64,000 bases of DNA. It comes from an uncultured Bacteroidales bacterium. GTDB lineage: Bacteria > Bacteroidota > Bacteroidia > Bacteroidales > Paludibacteraceae. The notes beneath the pieces are model-generated. The model did no database searches. It had not been told where the DNA came from and was given only the letters and a program-made list of their open reading frames with translations. The stretch spans positions 143,803-207,802 of the forward strand of contig ONEG01000001.1 in assembly GCA_900316845.1 (NCBI GenBank), written 5' to 3'. Shown piece after piece: positions 33,516 through 40,911 of the stretch (positions are counted from its first letter, which is position 1; every line of letters begins with the position of its first letter). The position numbers were made by a program, and so were the translations under genes.

Positions 33516-33971
33516 TTATTTGAGGGTGTTAATATCAATTTGTTTGGGTTGCTGTGCCTGCATATTGTGCTCTGCACCGGCGAAGATGTACAGATTATTG
33601 ATCTGACGAGCGCCAAGACGGTTCTTCGGGAGCATACCTTTTACTACGCGACGAACAAGTTTGTCTGCGCCTTTAGCCAGCAAGTCTGCCGGAGTGAACT
33701 CGCGCTGACCGCCCGGGAAACCGGTGTAGCGTACATATACGCGGCCGTTCCACTTGTTACCCGTCAGCTGCACTTTGTCAGCATTCACAATGATTACGTT
33801 GTCACCACAATCCACGTTAGGAGTGTAGCTCGGTTTGTACTTTCCGCGGAGCAGTTTCGCTACCTTGGAAGCCATGCGGCCAAGAATCTGGCCCTCAGCG
33901 TCTATCACAACCCACTCTTTCTTGGCGGTTGCTTTGTTCACCGACGCTGTTTTGTAACTGTTAAATTCCAT
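33516..33971 (-). CDS. rplM: 50S ribosomal protein L13
   Basis: 151 residues. L13 features: KKEWVVIDAEGQILGRMASK then VAKLLRGKYKPSYTPNVDCG, KVQLTGNKWNGRVYVRYTGF then PGGQREFTPADLL, and VVKGMLPKNRLGARQINNLY. The first gene of the L13-S9-S2-EF-Ts run, with a promoter at 34118-34149 and a leader of about 140 bases that can fold (33989-34061). Confidence 0.98.
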   Translation of the reverse strand: MEFNSYKTASVNKATAKKEWVVIDAEGQILGRMASKVAKLLRGKYKPSYTPNVDCGDNVIIVNADKVQLTGNKWNGRVYVRYTGFPGGQREFTPADLLAKGADKLVRRVVKGMLPKNRLGARQINNLYIFAGAEHNMQAQQPKQIDINTLK

Positions 33972-33988
33972 TAATTTTTTAAAATTTA

Positions 33989-34061
33989 GTAAGACCGACG
34001 GACATCCTTTATGACTTTCGTTTTACGGGCGAACCCTACGTTATCCACCGCCCTGTCTTAC
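33989..34061 (-). promoter_or_regulatory. Candidate ribosomal-protein leader structure upstream of rplM
   Basis: gtaagac (33989-33995) and gtcttac (34055-34061) pair to close a 73-base structure within the rplM 5' leader. L13 binding to its own leader is known in several bacterial groups and an L13 leader has been described in Bacteroidia; whether this is that motif needs a covariance search. Confidence 0.45.
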
Positions 34062-34117
34062 GATTAATAAATTATTGTTTATATGCGTCCGCGTGCATTA
34101 CACACGCAAAACGGCTG

Positions 34118-34149
34118 CAAAATTACTACTTTTTTTTGACATGACCAAA
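34118..34149 (-). promoter_or_regulatory. Promoter of the rplM-rpsI-rpsB-tsf run
   Basis: TTTG (34146-34149), 20 bp, TAATTTTG (34118-34125) on the minus strand. Confidence 0.82.
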
Positions 34150-34155
34150 TTTTTT

Positions 34156-35442
34156 TCAAATATTTTGCATTTTTTCTGCATTTTTTCGTTGGAACACGAT
34201 AGTAGCGATTACTGTCAGGCCCAGGAGGAACGGATAGAAAAGCCAAGGCACGATACTCATCGCACTAATACCGGCTATCCCGGATGCCATCAGCAACTGC
34301 GCGCCATATGGCAGGAGTCCCTGTACACAACAGCTGGTGGTATCCAGCAGACTGGCACTTCTGCGAGGATCGATATTGAACCTCTCCGCCACTTGTTTTG
34401 CGATGTCTCCAACCGAGAGGATGGCAATCGTGTTGTTGGCCGTACAGATATTGGCGAAGGCAACCAGACCACAGATGCTCCATTCCGCTCCCGCGGTGCT
34501 CTTCACATGCTGCGTCATGCGGGAAATCATGAAATCGAAACCTCCGTTATAACGGATCAGCGCAAAAATTCCTCCTGCGAGCAAAGAGATCAAGATAAGT
34601 TCGCTCATACCCATAACCCCTTTCATTGCGGCTTCTTCCCACCCGATGAGGTCATAACTGCCATCGATAATACCGGTTGCGCATGTAAGTACGCATCCTA
34701 AAGCAAGGACGATCGTCACGTCTATTCGGCATATAGCGCAGAAGAAAACGACGAAATATGGCATCACTTTCCACCAGAGGACGCTCCCTTCAGTCTCAAT
34801 TCCCGTGGTGCCCCAACCTAAGAAAATATACAGCGCGGTAACAAGGATAGCCGCCGGTGTGACCATCCGGATGTTAAAACGGAACTTATCACTCATCCGG
34901 CATCCCTGCGATTGCGTGGCTACGATGGTGGTATCGCTGATGACAGAGAGGTTATCCCCGAAGAACGCGCCTCCTACTACGGCTGCCGAGACAATCGGGA
35001 GAGTCATCGTGGTAGCTTCTGCCATCCCCGTAGCAATAGGCATCAGAGCTACGATTGTACCCACGCTCGTACCCATGCAGATAGAGGTTAGACAGGCGGC
35101 GATAAACAACCCTCCTAATGCAAAATTGGCAGGCAGGATACGAAGCGTCAAGTCCACCATTGCTCCTGCGGCGCCCATCTCTTTCGCGGTAGCCGCAAAA
35201 GCGCCGGCTAACATAAAGATCCAAACCATCAGCAACAGGTTAGGACTTCCTGCACCGCGCGAGAAAACAGAGATTCTCTCCGTCAGCGAAAGTCCGCGTG
35301 TCACCGCCACGGAGATCATTGCCGTGATAACAAAGATAAACAGCAGCGGCGCATTGCTCACTCCCCCATGGTAGATAGAGAGTATGATCAACAGTACAAC
35401 CATCGCCACTATGGGGCTAAGTGCCAATAACCCTTTTTTCAT
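34156..35442 (-). CDS. nhaC: NhaC-family Na+/H+ antiporter
   Basis: 428 residues with about 11-12 membrane helices. NhaC family pattern: SICMGTSVGTIVALMPIATG, VVGGAFFGDNLSVISDTTIV (the Asp residues in GDN...SD are likely ion ligands), ATQSQGCRMSDKFRFN and the C-terminal TTSCCVQGLLPYGAQLLMAS. It exports Na+ (or an organic anion in malate/lactate relatives) in exchange for H+. Own promoter at 35469-35500. It is not clearly linked to its neighbours. Confidence 0.88.
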   Translation of the reverse strand: MKKGLLALSPIVAMVVLLIILSIYHGGVSNAPLLFIFVITAMISVAVTRGLSLTERISVFSRGAGSPNLLLMVWIFMLAGAFAATAKEMGAAGAMVDLTLRILPANFALGGLFIAACLTSICMGTSVGTIVALMPIATGMAEATTMTLPIVSAAVVGGAFFGDNLSVISDTTIVATQSQGCRMSDKFRFNIRMVTPAAILVTALYIFLGWGTTGIETEGSVLWWKVMPYFVVFFCAICRIDVTIVLALGCVLTCATGIIDGSYDLIGWEEAAMKGVMGMSELILISLLAGGIFALIRYNGGFDFMISRMTQHVKSTAGAEWSICGLVAFANICTANNTIAILSVGDIAKQVAERFNIDPRRSASLLDTTSCCVQGLLPYGAQLLMASGIAGISAMSIVPWLFYPFLLGLTVIATIVFQRKNAEKMQNI

Positions 35443-35468
35443 TATTTTTCATTCATTAAAATCGCCTG

Positions 35469-35500
35469 CAAAAGTACTGCTTTTTTTTGAATTATGCAAA
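35469..35500 (-). promoter_or_regulatory. Promoter of nhaC
   Basis: TTTG (35497-35500), 20 bp, TACTTTTG (35469-35476) on the minus strand, 27 bp before the ATG. Confidence 0.8.
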
Positions 35501-35583
35501 TATCCGCGCATAATTATTTGATTTTTAGGAGAAAAGGAACGGGAGAAGGACAGTGCGTATTGCAGGGCAAGTGCCTCCAATCA

Positions 35584-35656
35584 GGGTACGTAATGGGTAG
35601 TACAATAACTAACGAATATCCAACGAATCACTAACTTATCACTAACGATCGGACTT
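35584..35656 (+). repeat. 73-bp dispersed repeat, copy 1
   Basis: It matches 63677-63749 at 69 of 73 positions by eye. The interior contains taac-containing units of about 10-12 bp (actaacgaat, atccaacgaatc, actaacttatc, actaacgatc). Both copies are intergenic and in the same orientation. Confidence 0.9.
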
Positions 35657-35696
35657 GACAAGATTTTTCTTACTTAACGCTCCACCCATGGCAATT

Positions 35697-35738
35697 CGCT
35701 ATGCACAAATGACATTTCGCCATGCACAAATGACATTT
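35697..35738 (+). repeat. 21-bp tandem pair
   Basis: Two consecutive copies sharing an identical 18-bp core, atgcacaaatgacatttc (35701-35718 and 35722-35739). Confidence 0.85.
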
Positions 35739-35765
35739 CTTCTCCAATTTTTTTTTGTACTTTTT

Positions 35766-35797
35766 CTTGCGTATGTCAAAAAAAAGCAGTAACTTTG
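35766..35797 (+). promoter_or_regulatory. Promoter of uvrA
   Basis: CTTG (35766-35769), 20 bp, TAACTTTG (35790-35797), then CACG. It places the transcript start just before the duplicated small ORFs. Confidence 0.7.
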
Positions 35798-35810
35798 CAC
35801 GAATTTTGGC

Positions 35811-35901
35811 AAATGGAAGATAACGGCAAAAAGAAGAAAGCGGTAAATGGAAGATAACGGCAAAAAGAAGAAAGCGGTAAATGGAAGATAACGGCAAAAT
35901 A
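35811..35901 (+). repeat. 34-bp tandem repeat (2.6 copies) generating duplicated upstream ORFs
   Basis: Units start at 35811, 35845 and 35879. Each begins aaatggaagataacggcaaa, so the uvrA start region is itself the third copy. ATG at 35813 reads 14 codons (MEDNGKKKKAVNGR) and stops at 35857. ATG at 35847 reads the same peptide and stops at 35891, inside uvrA and 8 bases past its start codon at 35881. Confidence 0.85.
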
Positions 35902-38634
35902 GAAGTGATCGGGGCAAGGGTACATAACCTGAAGAATATCAGCGTGTCCATGCCTCGCAAGAAACTGACGGTGATCACCGGTCTGAGCGGCAGCGGGAAG
36001 AGTTCGCTGGCGTTCGACACGATCTTTGCAGAAGGCCAAAGGCGGTACATGGAGACTTTCTCGTCCTATGCCCGCGGATTCATCGGACAGATGCAACGGC
36101 CGGACGTGGATAAGATCACCGGTCTGAGCCCCGTTATCTCCATCGATCAGAAGACCACCAGCAAGAACCCCCGCTCCACCGTTGGCACGGTTACTGAGGT
36201 GTATGATTTTCTGCGTCTGCTGTTTGCCCGCGCCGGTATCGCCTACTCGTATCTGTCAGGAAAACCGATGGTGCATTACACAGACGAACAGATCGTCGAA
36301 CTGATCTGCCGTGAGTACGCAGGTAAGAAAGTGCTGCTGTTGGCACCGCTGGTTAGCAACCGAAAGGGACATTACAAGGAACTGTTTGAGACCATCCGCA
36401 AGAAAGGCTTTGTGCATGTACGGGTCGATGGCGAGGTGCAGGAGATAGTTCCCGGCATGAAGCTCGACCGATACAAGATGCACTCGATAGAGGTGGTGGT
36501 CGATCGGCTGAAAATTAAGCCATCAGCTATCAGCCATCAGCCTTCAGAAGGGGAGGAGAAAGAGGATCTCAAGCGACTCCGGCAATCGATAGACCGCGCG
36601 ATGACGCAGGGAAACGGGATACTAATGATCGCTGCGCTCAATGGTGAAATGAGCGCGGACAAGCCGCTCAATGGCGGAATCCAGTATTTCAGCCGTAACC
36701 TCATGTGCCCGGAGACGGGACTGAGTTATCCGGAGCCCGCGCCACATACCTTCTCGTTCAACAGCCCGTCCGGATGGTGCCCGTGCTGCAAGGGATTAGG
36801 GAGGATTAAGCAATCAGACGTCAGCCTTCAGAATTCAGAGGAGGTGGATGAAGCCATCCGCGAGGAGAACTGGTGGGAGCAGTTGCAGGAGTTATCAGCC
36901 AGCAGCGATCAGTCTTCAGAAGAAAATGAGGAGGAGAAAGAGGAGTGGATCGAGTGCCCGGAATGCAAGGGCAAGCGGCTGAGCAAAGAGGCGCTGAGTT
37001 ACCGCATCGGCAAATATAATATCGCCGAACTCTCCGCGATGGACATTGACGAGCTGCTGAAGACGTTAGAAGAGATGACAGACCGTGGCGAAGCCACTGA
37101 CAGAACACAGACCGCTGCGCTGACAGAGCGTCAGCGATCCATCGCAGAACCGATATTAAAAGAGATATGCGCGCGGTTGCGGTTCATGCAATCCGTAGGA
37201 TTGAGTTATCTCAGTCTGAACCGCAGCAGTCAGAGTCTCTCCGGCGGTGAGAGCCAGCGTATCCGCTTAGCCACGCAGATTGGCAGCCGGCTGGTGAACG
37301 TCCTCTATATCCTCGACGAGCCGTCTATCGGTCTGCACCAACGAGATAACGAACGGCTCATCCGAAGCCTCAAAGAACTGCGGGACTTAGGCAACTCCGT
37401 CATCGTCGTCGAGCACGACGAACAGATGATGCGCGAGGCGGACTGGATCATCGACATCGGTCCTAAAGCCGGACGGTTAGGCGGCAAGGTCGTATTTCAA
37501 GGCACGCCGGAGGAACTGCTGAAGACCGACACGCTGACGGCGCAGTATTTGAAGGGGGAAAAGACCGTTTTCGATAGAATTCTGCCTGACAAAAACGTTC
37601 TGCCCCGAACTCCGGCTCCGCGTCCCCAACACGCTCCGCACGGTTTTGACCAGGCAAATTCTATCATTCTGGAAGGATGTACGGGAAATAACCTCAAGAA
37701 CGTGACGGCGAAGATTCCGTTGGGGAAGATGGTCTGCGTCACAGGCGTGAGCGGCAGCGGTAAGTCCAGCCTTATCAACCAGACGCTCTACCCCATCCTC
37801 AGCCAAAAGTTCTACCGAAGCAAACAAGCTCCTCTACCCTACAAAAAGATCGATGGAATCGAGCATATTGACAAGGTCATCAACGTCGATCAGTCGCCTA
37901 TCGGCCGTACGCCGCGCAGTAACCCTGCGACTTACACGAACGTCTTCAACGACATCCGTGAACTGTTCGCCCAACTGCCGGAATCCAAAATCCGAGGATG
38001 GAAGACAGGTCGGTTCTCCTTCAACGCCAAAGGCGGCCGGTGTGAGGAGTGTTCCGGCAACGGCTACAAGACCATCCAGATGCATTTCATGCCGGATGTG
38101 TATGTACCCTGTGAGATATGCGGCGGTCAGCGCTATAACCGAGAGACCCTCGAAGTACGATGGAAAGGCAAGACGATAGCCGACGTGCTGGACATGACGG
38201 TCAATCAGGCGGTGGAGTTCTTCGAACCGCAACCCACCATCCTTCGTAAGATAAAGACCATTCAGGACGTGGGGCTGGGTTATATCAAGTTAGGCCAGGC
38301 GTCCACGAGTCTCTCCGGCGGTGAGAGCCAGCGTATCAAGCTTGCTACCGAACTCTCACGTCCTTCGACCGGCAAGACCTTATACATCCTCGACGAGCCG
38401 ACGACAGGTCTGCATTTCGAAGATATACGCGTGCTCTTAGGCGTACTGAGGAGATTGGTCGATAAAGGCAATACCGTCCTGATCATCGAGCATAACACAG
38501 ACGTCATCCGTGCCTGCGACTGGATTATCGACCTCGGACCCGAAGGCGGAAAAGGCGGCGGAGAGATCATTGCGGAAGGTACGATAGACGACATCCGCAA
38601 GAGCCGCAAGAGTATTACCGGAAAATTCTTATAA
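35881..38634 (+). CDS. uvrA: Excinuclease ABC subunit A
   Basis: 917 residues. The damage-recognition ATPase of nucleotide excision repair, working with UvrB. First ATPase: TVITGLSGSGKSSLAFDTIF, the linked Zn site and SGGESQRIRLATQIGS. Second: CVTGVSGSGKSSLINQTL, zinc finger CEECSGNGY...CEICGG, and SLSGGESQRIKLATELSRPS. Two regions carry in-frame heptamer-repeat insertions (about residues 214-223, PSAISHQPSE, and around 311-320 and 338-347). A further piece of the CTGACAGA family lies at about 406-416. These enlarge loops that are shorter in other UvrA proteins. The last 6 bases overlap the convergent TonB receptor gene. Confidence 0.95.
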   Translation: MEDNGKIEVIGARVHNLKNISVSMPRKKLTVITGLSGSGKSSLAFDTIFAEGQRRYMETFSSYARGFIGQMQRPDVDKITGLSPVISIDQKTTSKNPRSTVGTVTEVYDFLRLLFARAGIAYSYLSGKPMVHYTDEQIVELICREYAGKKVLLLAPLVSNRKGHYKELFETIRKKGFVHVRVDGEVQEIVPGMKLDRYKMHSIEVVVDRLKIKPSAISHQPSEGEEKEDLKRLRQSIDRAMTQGNGILMIAALNGEMSADKPLNGGIQYFSRNLMCPETGLSYPEPAPHTFSFNSPSGWCPCCKGLGRIKQSDVSLQNSEEVDEAIREENWWEQLQELSASSDQSSEENEEEKEEWIECPECKGKRLSKEALSYRIGKYNIAELSAMDIDELLKTLEEMTDRGEATDRTQTAALTERQRSIAEPILKEICARLRFMQSVGLSYLSLNRSSQSLSGGESQRIRLATQIGSRLVNVLYILDEPSIGLHQRDNERLIRSLKELRDLGNSVIVVEHDEQMMREADWIIDIGPKAGRLGGKVVFQGTPEELLKTDTLTAQYLKGEKTVFDRILPDKNVLPRTPAPRPQHAPHGFDQANSIILEGCTGNNLKNVTAKIPLGKMVCVTGVSGSGKSSLINQTLYPILSQKFYRSKQAPLPYKKIDGIEHIDKVINVDQSPIGRTPRSNPATYTNVFNDIRELFAQLPESKIRGWKTGRFSFNAKGGRCEECSGNGYKTIQMHFMPDVYVPCEICGGQRYNRETLEVRWKGKTIADVLDMTVNQAVEFFEPQPTILRKIKTIQDVGLGYIKLGQASTSLSGGESQRIKLATELSRPSTGKTLYILDEPTTGLHFEDIRVLLGVLRRLVDKGNTVLIIEHNTDVIRACDWIIDLGPEGGKGGGEIIAEGTIDDIRKSRKSITGKFL
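36522..36549 (+). repeat. Heptamer array x4 in uvrA (first)
   Basis: atcagct, atcagcc, atcagcc, ttcagaa; encodes SAISHQPSE in frame. Confidence 0.85.
36813..36840 (+). repeat. Heptamer array x4 in uvrA (second)
   Basis: atcagac, gtcagcc, ttcagaa, ttcagag; encodes SDVSLQNSE. Confidence 0.85.
36894..36921 (+). repeat. Heptamer array x4 in uvrA (third)
   Basis: atcagcc, agcagcg, atcagtc, ttcagaa; encodes SASSDQSSE. Confidence 0.75.
37096..37130 (+). repeat. CTGACAGA-family repeat inside uvrA
   Basis: The 18 bp at 37097-37114 (ctgacagaacacagaccg) are identical to 5123-5140 in the FadL-like gene; a second ctgacaga follows. Relatives occur at 57133-57196 in the dsbD-like gene. Confidence 0.8.
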
Positions 38635-40911
38635 TTTCAGCGCTAAGCCTGCAAAATAGGTTCGCGGTACAGAAGGACCGTAGATGTAATTCGCATCGCG
38701 GTTCTCTCCTTTGTCAATGTCCCGTTGGAACTGATCGAGGACATTCTTCACACCGCAACTGATCTCCAGACAATAGTGTTTGTACAGATGCACGTCGTAC
38801 GCCAGACGGATGCCTAAGTCCCAGAAAGTAGGGGTCTTGGTCTCTTCGTCCTGCGGTATATGGCCCGCCAGGTGCGGCACGATCATCGATCCCGTGGCTT
38901 TTCCGTTGATAGAAATCGTGAAATCATGTACCGGCTGGATATCGAGCAACACATAGGCGTAGTTATCCGGCGTATGCAGCATGCGTTTCTGCGGCGCAAC
39001 GGTCTGGCTCCATTGCTGCGCCTCGGTATAACGGCTCTGCTGAAAGGTGTATCCGAGCTGAAAAGTAATGAGCTGACCGTATGTCAGTTTGCCCTCTACG
39101 TTCAGACCTCCCACCCATGCGCCGGGGGCGTTGGTACGGGTGAAGAGGATGTTTCCCGCGGCATCCTGACCATCCTCGCGAAGGAAGAAGACGTCCTGCA
39201 GATAAGTATAGAAGCCCTCCGCCGTGAGGTTCACCTCCAACCGGCCGAACTGGCGGTACCAATCGGCACTGAGGGTCGCCGAATGGGAGTACTCGGGTTT
39301 GAGATTCGGGTCCAGCGTGATAAGGGACACTACTCCACCCACGGCAGCCACATGCAGGTCCTCGTCATACGCCTGCGGCGCACGATAACCGCTGCTGTAC
39401 CCCGCGCGAAGCACCAGCCCGTCAATCGGCGTATAACGGAAAGTAGCACGCGGGTTGACAACGGGCTTGCGGAGGAGGTTATGCTTCTCTACCCGCGCGC
39501 CGACAAGCACGCTCCACAACTTACCTTTCCATTCGTTCTGCGCGTATGCACCAACCACATGCACCTTCTGGGTAATGTCGCGGTTATAGCCCACCATGCG
39601 GTCATGAAGGCCGTTGTAGTTATACTCGGCACCCACCGTCAGATCGCCTTTGGCAAGGCCGCAAGGGTACGAGAAACGGTACTGCAGACCTGTGTTGGAC
39701 GTCAGGTCGGTACTGCGACCATACGCCGCGGTGTCACGCCCCGCACCGAAATAACTCTCACGACCGATATGCTGGATCGCCGAATAAGCGGAAACGAAAT
39801 GTTTGTTATCGGACGAGAACCAATCGAAAGCCACCGAACCGGCATCGATATTATGCCTTAGCTGCTCGGCTATATCTGCGTCGTGAGGCTCGTAATCTAA
39901 GCGATTACCGCCGCGGCGGAAGTCCGTTGTATGATGGTACTCCGCAGTAATCTTGCTATACGCCGAGGTCTTGAAGAACAACCGTGCACCGGCTGTCGTA
40001 GCCCTCAGACGCGGCACTTCGCTGAATCCGTCGTTGTCGCGGTCGTAAGGACTGCGGGTTCGATGAGAAGCAAAGAGATACGCACCTATCTTGCGGTTCT
40101 CGCTCATGACCGAAGCATTGAGATCGGTATGGATATCGTAGCCCGCATGCTCGTTGAGATGACTGATATTGGAGATATTGACGAAGTTGCGGACGGGTTC
40201 CTTGGTAATGATATTCACCACACCGGCAATAGCGTTCGCGCCGTACATCGCCGATCCGCCTCCACGAACGACCTCTATGCGGTCGATCATCGCTGCCGGC
40301 ACCTGCTCCAAGCCATAGACCGAAGCCATAGAGGAGAAGACCGGACGCGAGTCCATGAGGATCTGGGTATATTGACCCTGCAGACCATTGATGCGCAGAT
40401 CCGTCTTGCCGCAGTTGGAACAGGTGTTCTCCACACGCAAGCCCGGCTGAAAATTCAACGCATCTGCCACACACGCTACCGCCGTCGTCTCAAAGAGTTT
40501 GGGCGAAAGGACATTGACGATTGTCGCCGCTTCCTGACGCTTGGTAGCATACCTGTTCGCGGTCACAACAACGTTCTCCAACAGTTGTGCCTGCTCATGG
40601 ATAGCAGCCTTGAGTTCCACCGTCCTGTCTTCAACAATATTAACCGGCAGCTCCTCTGTCTCGTAACCTACGTAACTGAAGACGATAATCTGGCGACCCA
40701 AAGGAAGGTCTTTGAGCAAATAATGGCCGGATTCATCGGTCACTGTACCGATATTCGTGCCCTTTAACTGAACATTCACAAACGGCAGGTGTTCGCCTGT
40801 TTCTGCATCCAGCACATGCCCCGTAAGGTGCGCGTCATACTGGGCAAAAGCAAGTGAGTAAGGAAATACTAAAACAGTAAGTATCCGTAAAAACAAGTTC
40901 TTATTCTTCAT
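38629..40911 (-). CDS. TonB-dependent outer-membrane receptor (BtuB-like) with CarboxypepD_reg domain
   Basis: 760 residues. A signal peptide (ending SLAFAQ), a CarboxypepD_reg beta-sandwich (about 27-110: GHVLDAETGEHLPFVNVQLK, ESGHYLLKDLPLGRQIIVFS), the plug domain (about 120-240, with LRINGLQGQYTQILMDSRPV and IEVVRGGGSAMYGANAIAGV) and a 22-strand barrel ending TYFAGLALKL. The plug carries ENTCSNCGKTD, a Cys pair typical of a Bacteroidota receptor subgroup. Such receptors import scarce ligands with TonB energy; the ligand (metal complex, cobamide or small glycan) is not readable. Its start overlaps the upstream receptor by 11 bp, so the two are cotranscribed. Confidence 0.93.
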   Translation of the reverse strand: MKNKNLFLRILTVLVFPYSLAFAQYDAHLTGHVLDAETGEHLPFVNVQLKGTNIGTVTDESGHYLLKDLPLGRQIIVFSYVGYETEELPVNIVEDRTVELKAAIHEQAQLLENVVVTANRYATKRQEAATIVNVLSPKLFETTAVACVADALNFQPGLRVENTCSNCGKTDLRINGLQGQYTQILMDSRPVFSSMASVYGLEQVPAAMIDRIEVVRGGGSAMYGANAIAGVVNIITKEPVRNFVNISNISHLNEHAGYDIHTDLNASVMSENRKIGAYLFASHRTRSPYDRDNDGFSEVPRLRATTAGARLFFKTSAYSKITAEYHHTTDFRRGGNRLDYEPHDADIAEQLRHNIDAGSVAFDWFSSDNKHFVSAYSAIQHIGRESYFGAGRDTAAYGRSTDLTSNTGLQYRFSYPCGLAKGDLTVGAEYNYNGLHDRMVGYNRDITQKVHVVGAYAQNEWKGKLWSVLVGARVEKHNLLRKPVVNPRATFRYTPIDGLVLRAGYSSGYRAPQAYDEDLHVAAVGGVVSLITLDPNLKPEYSHSATLSADWYRQFGRLEVNLTAEGFYTYLQDVFFLREDGQDAAGNILFTRTNAPGAWVGGLNVEGKLTYGQLITFQLGYTFQQSRYTEAQQWSQTVAPQKRMLHTPDNYAYVLLDIQPVHDFTISINGKATGSMIVPHLAGHIPQDEETKTPTFWDLGIRLAYDVHLYKHYCLEISCGVKNVLDQFQRDIDKGENRDANYIYGPSVPRTYFAGLALKL

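Larger units (their letters stand above)
35443..35880. other. Gene-free 438-bp region rich in repeats upstream of uvrA
   Basis: It contains, in order: the nhaC promoter (35469-35500, minus), a 73-bp dispersed repeat (35584-35656), a 21-bp tandem pair (35697-35738), the uvrA promoter (35766-35797) and a 34-bp tandem repeat with duplicated small upstream ORFs (35811-35891). Confidence 0.8.

Noticed and set aside
35689-35793. Small peptide gene MAIRYAQMTFRHAQMTF...
   Set aside because: It is written by the 21-bp tandem repeat, runs through the uvrA promoter and has no promoter of its own.
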